This document shows positions 51,818 to 60,983 of a stretch of DNA of 64,000 nucleotides, in pieces; within the stretch, counting starts at the first letter, position 1; each line of letters begins with the position of its first letter. Made by a program: the position numbers and the translations under genes. The notes under the pieces were generated by a model. The model was not told the origin of the DNA. It saw only the letters and a program-made list of their open reading frames with translations, and did no database searches. The stretch spans positions 1 to 64,000 of the forward strand of contig NZ_QYYG01000009.1 in assembly GCF_003591175.1 (NCBI RefSeq), written 5' to 3'. This stretch comes from Serratia inhibens. Its GTDB lineage: Bacteria; Pseudomonadota; Gammaproteobacteria; Enterobacterales; Enterobacteriaceae.

Positions 51818-53166
51818 TGAAAAAACTGACGTTAGGACAGGCCGCCGCCGGGCTGGCCTGCGGTGAATTGAGCAGCGTGCAGCTGACCGCCGCCGCGCTG
51901 GCGCATATTGCCGATGAGCAGGGCGAGGGAGTGCGCGCTTTTACCCGCGTTTATGCGCCGTGGGCGCAACGGCAGGCACTGGCTGCCGATCGGCGGCGCG
52001 CGGAGGGGAATCCTTTGTCAGCGCTGGACGGTGTGCCGGTATCGGTCAAAGACTTGTTCGACGTGGCCGGTGAAGCCACCGCCGCCGGCTCACGGGTATT
52101 GGCCGCCGCGCCGGTCGCCGCAAAACATGCCGCCGTGGTGGAACGCTTGTTGCAGGCGGGGGCGGTGGTTATCGGCAAAACCAACATGACCGAGTTCGCC
52201 TATTCCGGGCTTGGGATCAACCCTCACTACGGCACGCCCGCCAACCCTTGGGATCGGGCCGTGCGTCGAATTCCCGGCGGTTCGTCCTCCGGGGCTGCGG
52301 TCGCGGTGGCCGAGGGGATGTGTTTTGGCTCGATTGGCAGTGACACCGGCGGATCGGTGCGGATCCCGGCGGCCTTCTGCGGCCTGACCGGTTTCAAGCC
52401 TACCGCCCGGCGCATTAGCGATGGTGGCCTGCTGCCGCTGTCACCGTCGCTGGATTCGATTGGCGTGATTGCTCACGACGTTGCCGGTTGCATTGTGTTG
52501 GATACGGCGATAGCCGAACGGCCGCTGCAGCCGCAGTTAAAAAACTTGAGTCAGGCGCGCTTTGCGGTGCCGCAAACCCTGGTGCTGGACGACCTGGACG
52601 AGGAGGTCGCTGCGGCGTTTCACCTCAGCCTGCAGCGGCTGGTGGAGGCCGGCGCGCAGATTGAACACATTCCCTGCGCGGAATTCGCCGAACTGGCGGC
52701 TATCAACGCCGCCGGCGGTTTTACCGCGCTGGAGTCCTGGCGCTGGCACCATGCGCTGATCGCCGAACATGCCGAGGAATATGACCCACGGGTGCTGTCG
52801 CGCATTCGCCGCGGCCAGCCGTTGGGGGAGGGGGATTTGCAGCAGCTACGGCAGCTACGCGCCGAGTGGCAACGGCGGGTTACCGCCGCCGTGCAAATGT
52901 TTGACGCGCTGCTGATGCCGACCGTCCCGCTGGTCGCGCCGACGATTGCAGGGCTTGAAGCGGATGAAGATGCCTATTTCAGTATCAATGGCGCCGCGCT
53001 GCGCAATCCTTCGGTGATCAATTTCCTCGACGGCTGTGCGCTGTCGCTGCCTTGTCAACGGCCTGGCGGAGCGCCGGTTGGCCTGATGCTGGCCGGGTTG
53101 CCGATGCATGACGAGGCGTTGCTGGGCTGGGCGCTGGCGATTGAACGCTGTCTCGCTGGTGCGTGA
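51817..53166 (+). CDS. Amidase (amidase signature family)
   Basis: Amidase-signature hydrolase of 449 residues. The Ser-cisSer-Lys triad is visible: Lys78 in VPVSVKDLFDV, cis-Ser156 in IPGGSSSGAA and nucleophile Ser180 in GSDTGGSVRIPAAFCGL. Similar to AtzF/GatA-type amidases; a GatA role is unlikely because the genes gatB/C are absent. Start MKKLTLGQAAAGLACGEL at 51817 is set by the 1-bp overlap with DUF2848. It probably hydrolyses a small amide or carbamate; the substrate is unknown. Confidence 0.88.
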   Translation: MKKLTLGQAAAGLACGELSSVQLTAAALAHIADEQGEGVRAFTRVYAPWAQRQALAADRRRAEGNPLSALDGVPVSVKDLFDVAGEATAAGSRVLAAAPVAAKHAAVVERLLQAGAVVIGKTNMTEFAYSGLGINPHYGTPANPWDRAVRRIPGGSSSGAAVAVAEGMCFGSIGSDTGGSVRIPAAFCGLTGFKPTARRISDGGLLPLSPSLDSIGVIAHDVAGCIVLDTAIAERPLQPQLKNLSQARFAVPQTLVLDDLDEEVAAAFHLSLQRLVEAGAQIEHIPCAEFAELAAINAAGGFTALESWRWHHALIAEHAEEYDPRVLSRIRRGQPLGEGDLQQLRQLRAEWQRRVTAAVQMFDALLMPTVPLVAPTIAGLEADEDAYFSINGAALRNPSVINFLDGCALSLPCQRPGGAPVGLMLAGLPMHDEALLGWALAIERCLAGA

Positions 53167-53218
53167 TTTTCCGGTGGGGCGTGGCCCCGCCATACTTTGA
53201 GTTAACAGGAGAGTACCC

Positions 53219-53872
53219 ATGACCGGTTCCCCGAACGGAATGCTGTTTGTCGCAACAGATGTCGCCGCGCAGGACGAGGCGGATTTCAATCAGTGGTACG
53301 ACCGTGAGCATGTGGAAGAGCGGGTACGCGTTCCCGGTTTTTTGTCGGGCACGCGCTACCAGGCGTTGCAGGGCGGGCGTAAATACCTTGGGTTGTACAA
53401 AACCGAATCCCTGGCCAGTTTTACTTCTGCGGCCTACCGCGCCGCTTTTACCCAACAAACCCCCTGGTCGGTGGCAAGCCTCGATAAAATGCGTGATCCG
53501 ATGCGTCGGGTGTGCACGGTGGAGGCGGTAACCGGGCAGGGCTGCGGCAGCCATTTGGCTATCATCCCCCTCGAGCCGGCAGAGCCTGAGGGGCTGAAAC
53601 TTGCCATTAGACATCTGGGGAGCATGCTGGCGGAGCAACCCGGTTTTGTCCGCAGCAGCCTGCTCGCGCCCGACGTTGAACTCAGCTCGCCGTTGCCAAA
53701 AGAATCGCGGGAAAACCGTCGCCTGCTGCCGATGTTGCTGATTGAAAGCAGCAGCGCCGCCGCCGGTCAGCGGCTAAATGAACTGGCCTGTCGCCAGTTG
53801 AAAACACCCGCTGAGGCGACCCAGCACTATGTCCTTGGCTGGCAACTGACCAAGCAGGAGCTGACATCATGA
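53219..53872 (+). CDS. Dimeric alpha/beta-barrel protein, DUF4286-like
   Basis: A 217-residue protein that seems to contain two ferredoxin-like repeats: the first begins MLFVATDVAAQDEADFNQWYDREHVEERVRVPGF (residues 8-41), the second around SHLAIIPLEPAE. The WYDREHV..R motif is common to EthD/DUF4286-type stress-barrel proteins that bind or convert small organic acids. The exact family is tentative. It follows the amidase by 52 bp with CAGGAGA and overlaps the MFS gene by 4 bp (ATGA). Confidence 0.7.
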   Translation: MTGSPNGMLFVATDVAAQDEADFNQWYDREHVEERVRVPGFLSGTRYQALQGGRKYLGLYKTESLASFTSAAYRAAFTQQTPWSVASLDKMRDPMRRVCTVEAVTGQGCGSHLAIIPLEPAEPEGLKLAIRHLGSMLAEQPGFVRSSLLAPDVELSSPLPKESRENRRLLPMLLIESSSAAAGQRLNELACRQLKTPAEATQHYVLGWQLTKQELTS

Positions 53873-55194
53873 GCACATCAACCACTGAAACGCCGATCGC
53901 GGATTCGACTGCCGCCGCTTCTGCTGCCCATCCGCCAAAAACCGGCAGATTGGCGGCCGCCAGTTCGATTGGCACCGCATTGGAATGGTATGACTTCACC
54001 GTTTATAACATCATGGCGGCGCTGATTTTCAACCACGTATTCTTCCCGTCGTTCGATCCGCTGGTGGGCACCATTCTGGCGTTTTCCACCTATGCGGTCG
54101 GCTATATCTCGCGGCCGATCGGCGGCATCGTTTTTGGCCATCTCGGCGATGTATTGGGCCGGCGGTTTGTGCTGGTCACCACGCTGGTGATTATGGGCGT
54201 CACCACCGCATTGATGGGGCTGTTACCTGGCTACGCCACCTGGGGCATCTGGAGCCCGCTGCTGTTGGTGACGTTGCGCTTTATTCAGGGCATCGCGCTG
54301 GGGGGCGAATGGGCGGGCGCGGTACTGTTGTCGATGGAGCACGGAAAACCGCATCAGCGGGGACGCAACGCTTCGTTTGCTCAGGTTGGTCCTTCCTGCG
54401 GCACGCTGATCGGCACCGGTTTGATCACGTTGGTGACGGTGGCGATGTCGGCGGATGATTTCCAGCAGTGGGGCTGGCGCATTCCTTTCCTGCTCAGCCT
54501 GGTGCTGGTGGTATTTGGCTTGTGGTTGCGCCGTGGCGTGGGGGAAACGCCGGCATTCCTGAAACTGGAGGCGTCGAGGGATGTGACTCAGGCTCCGATC
54601 CGCGAAGTATTTACTCAGCACAGGCGCCCCTTGCTGATCGCCGGCGGCTCGCGCATCGGTTCCGACGTGCTGTATGCGCTGGTGGTGGTATTTACCCTGA
54701 CCTACGTCACTACGGTGCTGAATCTGCCGCGCCCGCTGGCGCTGACCGCCACCATGCTGGGGGCGATTGGCAATGCCATTACCGTACCTATGTTCGGCGC
54801 GCTGTCCGATCGCTTTGGCCGTCGGCCGGTGTATATCGGCGGGGCGCTGGCTGCGATGGTTTGGGCGTTCGTGTTCTTTGTGTTGCTGGACAGCAGCCAG
54901 CCGGTGCTGATTTGCCTGGCGGTGGTGATCGGCTTGCTGATCCATGCGGCGATGTACGGTCCGCAGGCGGCATTCATCACCGAACAGTTCCCGACCCGGG
55001 TACGTTATGCCGGATCGTCGCTGGCCTACACGCTGGCGGGCATTCTCGGTGGCGGCTTTGCGCCGCTGATTATCGCTACGCTGTTCAAGTCCTACGGCAG
55101 CACGCTGGCGATCTCGGCCTATGTGGTGGCGGCGTTACTGATCACGCTGTGGGCGGTGATTGCCGCGAAGGAGACGGCGCATAAACCCTTGTGA
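53869..55194 (+). CDS. MFS transporter, metabolite:H+ symporter (MHS) type
   Basis: Twelve-helix transporter of 441 residues. MHS-type features: ALEWYDFTVYNIMAALIF in TM1, GGIVFGHLGDVLGRRFVL in loop 2-3, RFIQGIALGGEWAGAVLLSMEH in TM4 and GALSDRFGRRPVYIGG in loop 8-9. Relatives import mono- and dicarboxylates, shikimate or betaine-like compounds with protons. Last gene of the GntR-controlled operon, so it probably takes up the amide or acid degraded by the upstream enzymes. Confidence 0.9.
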   Translation: MSTSTTETPIADSTAAASAAHPPKTGRLAAASSIGTALEWYDFTVYNIMAALIFNHVFFPSFDPLVGTILAFSTYAVGYISRPIGGIVFGHLGDVLGRRFVLVTTLVIMGVTTALMGLLPGYATWGIWSPLLLVTLRFIQGIALGGEWAGAVLLSMEHGKPHQRGRNASFAQVGPSCGTLIGTGLITLVTVAMSADDFQQWGWRIPFLLSLVLVVFGLWLRRGVGETPAFLKLEASRDVTQAPIREVFTQHRRPLLIAGGSRIGSDVLYALVVVFTLTYVTTVLNLPRPLALTATMLGAIGNAITVPMFGALSDRFGRRPVYIGGALAAMVWAFVFFVLLDSSQPVLICLAVVIGLLIHAAMYGPQAAFITEQFPTRVRYAGSSLAYTLAGILGGGFAPLIIATLFKSYGSTLAISAYVVAALLITLWAVIAAKETAHKPL

Positions 55195-55201
55195 AAGGAA
55201 G

Positions 55202-55224
55202 GCCGGGTGAGAGGTTCACCCGGC
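55202..55224. terminator. Terminator between MFS gene and HD-domain gene
   Basis: GCCGGGTGA / TCACCCGGC forms a 9-bp stem with loop GAGGT between two convergent genes; the T-tail is short (TTGCTGC). Confidence 0.7.
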
Positions 55225-55241
55225 TTGCTGCGACGGCGGGA

Positions 55242-55850
55242 TTATTTCAACCAGCCTTTGCGCTGTGCGTCCTGCAGGTGTTGCAGCAGGTGCTTCCACA
55301 GCTCCGGGTGGACTTCGGCGATCATCGCGTTGCGCGACAGCACCTGTTCGAGGCTGATGCCGTTCTCGACCCAGCTTTGGCCTTCGTTATGCAGATTCAT
55401 CAGCATCGGCATGGTGCGGTCCAGCACCAGCGCAAAGCGCGCGTCGGCGCTTTCGCCATCTTCATACTCCTGCCATAAAGCGGTGAAATACTCGCGTTGT
55501 GCCGCAGGCAGCATGCCAAACAGTCTCCGTGCCGCCGCCACTTCCTGATCGTGGATTGCCGCCCGCGCCGCCAGATCGTAAACCAGCACGTCACCGGCAT
55601 CGATTTCCACGATGTCATGCAGCAGCGCCATCTGGATCACCCGCTGGATATTCACGCCTTCACCGGCATACTCAGCCAGGCTGAGAGCGGCAATGGCAAA
55701 GTGCCAACTGTGCTCGGCGGAGTTTTCCTGGCGCTGGGTGCCGAGAACCTTGGTGCGGCGTTGCACGCTTTTCAACTTGTCGATTTCCATCAGGAACTGG
55801 ACGACCTGGGTCATGGAGCCGAAATCTAACGCGGGTACAGCGGATGACAT
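55242..55850 (-). CDS. HD-domain phosphohydrolase
   Basis: A 202-residue HD-superfamily protein. Metal ligands: His in ENSAEHSWHFAI, the HD pair in MALLHDIVEIDAGD and a late Asp in LVLDRTMPML. This pattern is shared with 5'-deoxynucleotidases (YfbR) and the HD_3 group. Start MSSAVPALDFGSMTQVVQF with GAGG upstream; the longer frame extends into the trhA promoter. It probably hydrolyses nucleoside monophosphates, but the substrate is not provable from sequence. Confidence 0.8.
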   Translation of the reverse strand: MSSAVPALDFGSMTQVVQFLMEIDKLKSVQRRTKVLGTQRQENSAEHSWHFAIAALSLAEYAGEGVNIQRVIQMALLHDIVEIDAGDVLVYDLAARAAIHDQEVAAARRLFGMLPAAQREYFTALWQEYEDGESADARFALVLDRTMPMLMNLHNEGQSWVENGISLEQVLSRNAMIAEVHPELWKHLLQHLQDAQRKGWLK

Positions 55851-56039
55851 GGTGTAAACCTCAAGGTAGATGGGTGAAGCCCGTCGATTGTAGACCAGCG
55901 GGCAGGGGATTTCGATGTTTGTGGCGTTACACGCGTTCACAGTTTTATTTTAGCGTACACGTGTACACTGGAATTATTCTCAGTTAAGCTGATTTGCGGT
56001 AATTTCGAACAATATTGGGCGTTTGAGGGTTTGTGATTT

Positions 56040-56717
56040 ATGGGAAATACGGGCGTAGTGATGAAAGCCGAGAACGACGAAAATACCGCTACGGCGTATC
56101 CGTGGGCGGAAGAAATAGCCAATAGCATCAGCCACGGTATCGGGCTGGTTTTCGGTATTGTCGGGCTGGTGTTGCTGCTGGTGCAGGCGGTGGATACCGG
56201 TGCGGATATGACGGCCATCGCCAGTTACACGCTTTATGGCGGCAGCATGATCCTGCTGTATCTTGCCTCCACCCTGTACCATGCCATTCCGCATCAGAAA
56301 GCCAAGCACTGGCTGAAAAAATTTGACCACTGCGCCATTTACCTCTTGATTGCCGGTACCTATACGCCGTTTCTGCTGGTTGGCCTGAACTCGCCGCTGG
56401 CCAAAGGGTTGATGGCGGTTATCTGGGGGCTGGCGCTGCTGGGGGTCTTGTTCAAACTGGCGTTCGCCCATCGCTTTGAGGCGTTGTCGTTGGTGACCTA
56501 TCTGACGATGGGCTGGCTGTCATTGATCGTGATTTATCAGTTGGCGACTCGCCTGGCGATCGGCGGCGTAACCTTGCTGGCGGTAGGTGGCGTGGTTTAT
56601 ACCCTGGGGGTGATTTTTTACGCTTCCAAACGGTTCCGCTTCGGCCATGCTATCTGGCATGGTTTCGTGCTCGGCGGCAGCCTGTGCCACTTTATGGCGA
56701 TTTATCTGTACGTTTAA
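56040..56717 (+). CDS. trhA: PAQR-family membrane protein (hemolysin III homologue)
   Basis: Seven-helix inner-membrane protein of 225 residues, orthologue of E. coli YqfA/TrhA, which influences membrane-energy homeostasis. PAQR motifs: [49 protein letters not shown] and [23 protein letters not shown] with the metal-binding histidines. ATG 56040 has GAGGG upstream; MKAENDEN at 56061 is an alternative start. It diverges from the HD gene and converges on ygfZ. The name hemolysin III is historical. Confidence 0.92.
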   Translation: MGNTGVVMKAENDENTATAYPWAEEIANSISHGIGLVFGIVGLVLLLVQAVDTGADMTAIASYTLYGGSMILLYLASTLYHAIPHQKAKHWLKKFDHCAIYLLIAGTYTPFLLVGLNSPLAKGLMAVIWGLALLGVLFKLAFAHRFEALSLVTYLTMGWLSLIVIYQLATRLAIGGVTLLAVGGVVYTLGVIFYASKRFRFGHAIWHGFVLGGSLCHFMAIYLYV

Positions 56718-56778
56718 TATCCACTGAACCTTTCACGTTGCAGCGTTGTTGGCTGCAACGTGAAATCTATTGCGGATA
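56718..56778. repeat. Short ERIC-like palindrome after trhA
   Basis: A 61-bp element starting TATCC directly after the trhA stop and ending GGATA. The inner TTTCACGTTGCAGC / GCTGCAACGTGAAA is a perfect 14-bp inverted repeat around GTTGTTG. The ends and the GTTGCAGC/GCTGCAAC arms resemble ERIC termini, as if the central ERIC part had been deleted. Confidence 0.6.
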
Positions 56779-56787
56779 GACTCAGAC

Positions 56788-56812
56788 GCGCTCTGACAGC
56801 GCCTATTTTTCT
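56788..56812 (+). terminator. Terminator of trhA
   Basis: GCGCT-CTGAC-AGCGC followed by CTATTTTTCTT, immediately after the ERIC-like palindrome and overlapping the end of the converging ygfZ. Confidence 0.6.
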
Positions 56813-57795
56813 TCTAGCAACGAATACGGCAAGGGTTTGATCGTCAACTGACTTGCGGCATCGTCACGTACCCGCAGCTTGCTGTCGGTCTCTAAATCGT
56901 TATTCAACACCGCCTGCACCCAAAGCCGGCCATCGGCCAGTTTGCCGGCGGCCAGCACCGTGCCGGTCCGGCGCCAGTTCTCGCCCAACTGCAGTTCGAG
57001 ATCCTCAGCGGCCAGCGGCACCCGCCCGGCTTTGCCTTCCAGCCAGTACAGCGCACGCTTGTTGGCACCGCGGAACTTGGCTCGGGCCACCATCTCCTGG
57101 CCGGTATAGCAGCCCTTACTGAAGCTGATGCCTTCCAGCGCCTGCAGGTTGGTGGCCTGCGGAATCAACTGCCCGCTGTTGGCGGCGTCAATCACCGGGT
57201 AACCGGCTTCGATATCCAGCGTCAGCCATTGTTGGCTGTCGTTCAGCTCTGCCTGCTCGTTCAGCTTGCCGACTAATTGTTCGGCCACGGCGGCAGTGGT
57301 CACCAGCAGAAAACGTTCCGCCGGCAGGGAGAAATGCAGCAGGGTGGTTTCACCCTCTTGTACCACCTGATGCTCGGCGTCCGGCAGGCTGTTGAATACG
57401 CCCGCCAACGCTGCGCGCGCCTGAAAACCGGCTATGCCCAGCAGCACCGCTTCGCTATCGGCGGCAATGGTGAGTTTGGAAAACACCGCGTATTTCTTGA
57501 TTTCCGCCAGTTGGCTGTCCAGCACGCTGCGGCGTTCCAGATAGGCGAAGCCTTCACCGCGGTGGAACAGACGCAGGTTGCTCCACATTTTGCCCTTGGC
57601 GTCGCAGTGGCCGCACAGCACGTGACGATCGTCCGCCAGCGCTTCGATGTCGGCGGTCACCTGGCCCTGGAGGTATTTCACCGTATCCGGGCCGTTCAGC
57701 GTCACCAGCGCCCAATCTTCCAGAGAGATCAGGGTCAGGGGCAGATGGGAGGAAGCGGAAGGCTGACGGGGTGGAAATGGAATTTTATACGCCAT
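56803..57795 (-). CDS. ygfZ: tRNA-modifying / Fe-S cluster maintenance protein YgfZ
   Basis: Folate-binding protein of 330 residues related to GcvT, needed for the upkeep of certain Fe-S enzymes and linked to tRNA thiolation. The hallmark [17 protein letters not shown] with its essential cysteine is intact. Start [13 protein letters not shown] at 57795, with AGGATC upstream; the longer frame is not conserved. Position next to trhA and divergent from sdhE is standard for enterobacteria. Confidence 0.95.
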   Translation of the reverse strand: MAYKIPFPPRQPSASSHLPLTLISLEDWALVTLNGPDTVKYLQGQVTADIEALADDRHVLCGHCDAKGKMWSNLRLFHRGEGFAYLERRSVLDSQLAEIKKYAVFSKLTIAADSEAVLLGIAGFQARAALAGVFNSLPDAEHQVVQEGETTLLHFSLPAERFLLVTTAAVAEQLVGKLNEQAELNDSQQWLTLDIEAGYPVIDAANSGQLIPQATNLQALEGISFSKGCYTGQEMVARAKFRGANKRALYWLEGKAGRVPLAAEDLELQLGENWRRTGTVLAAGKLADGRLWVQAVLNNDLETDSKLRVRDDAASQLTIKPLPYSLLEEK

Positions 57796-58119
57796 AGTAA
57801 GATCCTGCTTAACGTTTAGCTTACCTGAAGGTGTGTTGGCCCCATGGTAAAAGAGGCGGCGGGCTTTGCAAACTGTTATTCGCGCTTGCATCCCCGGCAG
57901 CGCTTTTTTTGACATTTAGCGCTTTATTCCACTTTACGCTGAGAACGTCCTTCCCGGCGAGTATGTCAAATTGTTACTCTATGGGCTTGCGGCCAAAGGT
58001 AACCCTTGCAGACAGATCTTTGGCCGATGGAATTATATCGCGCAGGCGTTGCCATACAGTGTGTCGGTTGAACCCTGCGATGGCTTTCGCCACGCCGAAA
58101 AGAGGTTAGTCATAACAAC
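57796..58119. other. Divergent ygfZ-sdhE control region
   Basis: A 324-bp gap between divergent genes. AGAGG at 58101 is the sdhE RBS. Short frames in the gap lack protein character. I could not pick promoter boxes with proper spacing. Confidence 0.55.
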
Positions 58120-58386
58120 ATGGATATTAATAATAGAGCACGTATTCACTGGGCCTGCCGCCGTGGTATGCGCGAACTGGACATCTCAATCATGCCGTTC
58201 TTCGAGCATGAGTACGACCAGTTGAATGACACAGACAAAGCCCTGTTTATCCGCCTGCTTGAGAGCGACGATCCCGATCTGTTCAACTGGCTGATGAATC
58301 ATGGCGCTCCGCAAGACAGTGAACTGCAGAGAATGGTGACACTGATCCAGACGCGAAATAAAGACCGTGGCCCAGTGGCGATGTAA
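58120..58386 (+). CDS. sdhE: FAD assembly factor SdhE
   Basis: Small cytosolic chaperone of 88 residues that promotes covalent attachment of FAD to SdhA and FrdA. The binding motif RGMREL (residues 15-20) and the five-helix fold segments [17 protein letters not shown] and LFNWLMNHG are conserved. It overlaps cptA by 20 bp. First gene of an apparent sdhE-cptA-creB-creC transcription unit. Confidence 0.96.
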   Translation: MDINNRARIHWACRRGMRELDISIMPFFEHEYDQLNDTDKALFIRLLESDDPDLFNWLMNHGAPQDSELQRMVTLIQTRNKDRGPVAM

Positions 58387-58789
58387 TGTCCGCATTTCCT
58401 GGCGCACCCAGTTATTCTCGCTGCTGACCCATGGCGTTTTGATCCTGCTGATCCTGATTGCGCCCTGGCCGGAAGGCTACGGCCCGCTCTGGCTGGTGCT
58501 GCTGACGCTGGTGGTGTTTGAATGTATCCGCAGCCAAAAGCGCATTGCGTCACGGCAGGGCGAATTGCGCCTGCTGGGGAATAAGCGTGTGAGCTGGCAC
58601 GGACAGGAATGGTTGCTGGTAAAGCAACCCTGGATGCCGCGTTACGGCATTCTGCTGACGCTGCAGCCGACGCAGGGCAAAAAGCGCCGCCGGCTGTGGC
58701 TGGCCTCCGACAGCATGGGCAAAGCCGAATGGCGGCATCTGCGCCAGCTGTTGCAGTACCCGTCGGCCGATGATGACGAGGAACCCTGA
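58367..58789 (+). CDS. cptA: Inner-membrane protein CptA (YgfX)
   Basis: Protein of 140 residues with two membrane helices near the N-terminus (about 15-55) and a soluble C-terminal part ([19 protein letters not shown]). It starts with GTG 58367 inside the sdhE 3' end, matching the E. coli start region. YgfX was described as an inhibitor of cytoskeletal proteins (toxin-like, with SdhE as partner); in Serratia it has been linked with SdhE function. It overlaps creB by one base (TGATG). Confidence 0.9.
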   Translation: MAQWRCNVRISWRTQLFSLLTHGVLILLILIAPWPEGYGPLWLVLLTLVVFECIRSQKRIASRQGELRLLGNKRVSWHGQEWLLVKQPWMPRYGILLTLQPTQGKKRRRLWLASDSMGKAEWRHLRQLLQYPSADDDEEP

Positions 58790-59484
58790 TGAAGCCGACG
58801 CTTTGGCTGGTGGAAGATGAGCCCAGCATTGCCGATACGCTGATTTATACCCTGGAGAGCGAAGGCTTTCAGGTACGCTGGTTCGAACGCGGCGAGCCGG
58901 CATTGCAGGCGTTGGCGCAAGGCGCGCCGGCGCTGGTTATCCTCGATGTCGGCTTGCCGGACATCAACGGTTTTGAACTGTGCCGCCGTTTGTTGTCGCA
59001 GTCGGCGGATTTGCCCATTCTGTTTCTCACCGCCCGCAGCGACGAAGTCGATCGCCTGATAGGGCTGGAGATCGGCGCCGACGATTACGTCGCCAAACCT
59101 TTTTCTCCCCGCGAAGTCAGCGCCCGCGTGCGTACCATTTTGCGTCGCCTGCAAAAACAGCAGCGCCTGCAGCAGCCCGCACTGTATACCTTTGGTCCTT
59201 TTGGCCTGGATGAGCCTGCGGCGACCATTTATTACCATCAGCGGCCGCTGCCGCTGACCCGCTACGAATTTCTGCTGTTGAAAACCTTGCTGCTGGCGCC
59301 CGGCCGGGTGTTTTCACGCCAGCAACTGATGGACAGCGTTTGGGCGCAAGCGGAAGAGAGCCTGGATCGCACCGTCGACACCCACATCAAAACGTTGCGC
59401 GCCAAGCTGCGTGCTATCGACCCCGCTGAACCGCCCATTCACACCCATCGCGGCATGGGGTACAGCGTGAGCCGCCAATCATGA
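58789..59484 (+). CDS. creB: Response regulator CreB
   Basis: OmpR-family regulator of 231 residues. Receiver: acidic EDE at 9-11, phosphorylation site Asp53 in VILDVGLPDING, Lys in VAKPFSPRE. C-terminal winged helix with LDRTVDTHIKTLRAKLR. CreB binds cre tags (TTCAC-N6-TTCAC) and activates creD and, in Aeromonas, beta-lactamase genes. Here it directly follows cptA, unlike the E. coli creABCD operon, and is coupled to creC by a 4-bp overlap. Confidence 0.93.
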   Translation: MKPTLWLVEDEPSIADTLIYTLESEGFQVRWFERGEPALQALAQGAPALVILDVGLPDINGFELCRRLLSQSADLPILFLTARSDEVDRLIGLEIGADDYVAKPFSPREVSARVRTILRRLQKQQRLQQPALYTFGPFGLDEPAATIYYHQRPLPLTRYEFLLLKTLLLAPGRVFSRQQLMDSVWAQAEESLDRTVDTHIKTLRAKLRAIDPAEPPIHTHRGMGYSVSRQS

Positions 59485-60899
59485 GAATCGGCCTGCGCCT
59501 GTTGCTGGGGTATTTCCTGATTGTGGCGGTGGCGGGCTATTTCGTGCTGAGCATTTTCGTACAGGAAGTGAAACCCGGCGTGCGGCGTGCGACCGAAGGC
59601 ACGCTGGTCGACACCGCCAATCTGCTGGCGCAAATAGCCCGTCTGGACATGCAGCGCGACGACGTGGCGCACGGGCAGCTCGCGCAGGCATTCACCCAGC
59701 TTAATCAACGGCCAATTGGCGCCAACATTGCCGGTATCCGCAAGGATCGCAGCGAATATCACGTGTATCTCACCGATGCGCGCGGTACGGTTATTTTTGA
59801 CTCCGCCGGCCAGGCGGTCGGCCAGAACTACTCACGCTGGAATGACGTTTATCTGACGCTGCGCGGCCAATATGGCGCACGCAGTACGCGCAGCAATCCG
59901 CAGGACGAAAACAGCTCTGTGATGTACGTCGCCGCGCCAGTGCGCGAGCAAGGCAATATTATCGGCGTGCTCAGCGTGGGTAAACCGAACAGCACCATGG
60001 CGCCGGTGATCAAGCGCAGCGAGCGGCGGATCCTGTGGGCGGGGGCGTTGCTGTTGGGTATTGCATTGCTGATCGGGCTGGGCTTCGTCTGGTGGATCAA
60101 CCGCTCGATTGGCCGGCTGGTGCGCTATGCCGACGGCGTCTCGCAGGGCGAAAGCGCGCCGTTGCCAACCATGGGCAGCCACGAGCTGACGCAATTGGCG
60201 CAAGCGCTGGAAAGCATGCGGATGAAGCTGGAAGGTAAAGCTTATATCGAACAGTACGTGCATACCCTGACCCACGAACTGAAAAGCCCGCTGGCGGCGA
60301 TCCGCGGTGCGGCCGAGCTGCTGCAGGAACTGCCGCCTCCGGCGACTTCCCGGCGATTTTTGACCAATATCGAACAACAAAGCGCCCGTATTCAGCAACT
60401 GGTGGACAAGTTGCTGGTGCAGGCTCGCCTCGAGAGCCGTCCCGGCCTTGAATTGGCACCGCTGGCTATGGCGGCGCTGGTACGCCAGGCGGTGGCGGGC
60501 AAAGAGGCTCAGGCGGCGCAGCGCGGCGTTGTGTTGCAGGTGGATGAGCTGGAGGCGATCACGCTGACCGGCGATGGGCTGTTGATTAGCCAGGCACTGA
60601 CCAATCTGCTCGACAACGCGCTGGATTTCACCCCGCCGGGCGGGGTAGTCAGCCTGTGTGGCGAACGCCGGGAGAGTCATTACCTCATCACCGTCAGCGA
60701 CAACGGCAGCGGTATCCCGCACTACGCGCTGGGCAAAGTGTTTGAGCGTTTCTATTCGCTGGCGCGGGCCGATAAACCCAAAAGCAGCGGACTGGGCCTG
60801 AACTTTGTGCAGGAAGTGGCGCGTTTGCACCGGGGCGGCATTCAGTTGCACAACCGCCAACCGTGCGGCGTGATAGCCGTTTTCACTTTATCGCTCTGA
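59481..60899 (+). CDS. creC: Sensor histidine kinase CreC
   Basis: Inner-membrane sensor kinase of 472 residues. TM1 at about 5-25, periplasmic domain with YHVYLTDARGTVIFDSAGQAVG, TM2 at about 184-204, HAMP, His265 in TLTHELKSPLAA, N-box LTNLLDNALDFTPPGG, G-boxes SDNGSGIP and SSGLGLNFVQEVARLH. It phosphorylates CreB; E. coli CreC responds to growth on glycolysis products and anaerobiosis. Followed by the cre tag and creD. Confidence 0.93.
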   Translation: MRIGLRLLLGYFLIVAVAGYFVLSIFVQEVKPGVRRATEGTLVDTANLLAQIARLDMQRDDVAHGQLAQAFTQLNQRPIGANIAGIRKDRSEYHVYLTDARGTVIFDSAGQAVGQNYSRWNDVYLTLRGQYGARSTRSNPQDENSSVMYVAAPVREQGNIIGVLSVGKPNSTMAPVIKRSERRILWAGALLLGIALLIGLGFVWWINRSIGRLVRYADGVSQGESAPLPTMGSHELTQLAQALESMRMKLEGKAYIEQYVHTLTHELKSPLAAIRGAAELLQELPPPATSRRFLTNIEQQSARIQQLVDKLLVQARLESRPGLELAPLAMAALVRQAVAGKEAQAAQRGVVLQVDELEAITLTGDGLLISQALTNLLDNALDFTPPGGVVSLCGERRESHYLITVSDNGSGIPHYALGKVFERFYSLARADKPKSSGLGLNFVQEVARLHRGGIQLHNRQPCGVIAVFTLSL

Positions 60900-60900
60900 C

Positions 60901-60916
60901 TTCACCGTCCCTTCAC
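60901..60916 (+). promoter_or_regulatory. cre tag upstream of creD
   Basis: TTCAC-CGTCCC-TTCAC matches the CreB/BlrA recognition sequence TTCAC-N6-TTCAC exactly. It lies 2 bp after the creC stop and 68 bp before creD. A third TTCAC follows at 60933. creD is thus a probable direct CreB target. Confidence 0.85.
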
Positions 60917-60983
60917 ATAACCACATCTTGTTTTCACCTGCCGGTTTTATCGTGGCGCCATTACCTACAAGGAGCGCGCAGCG

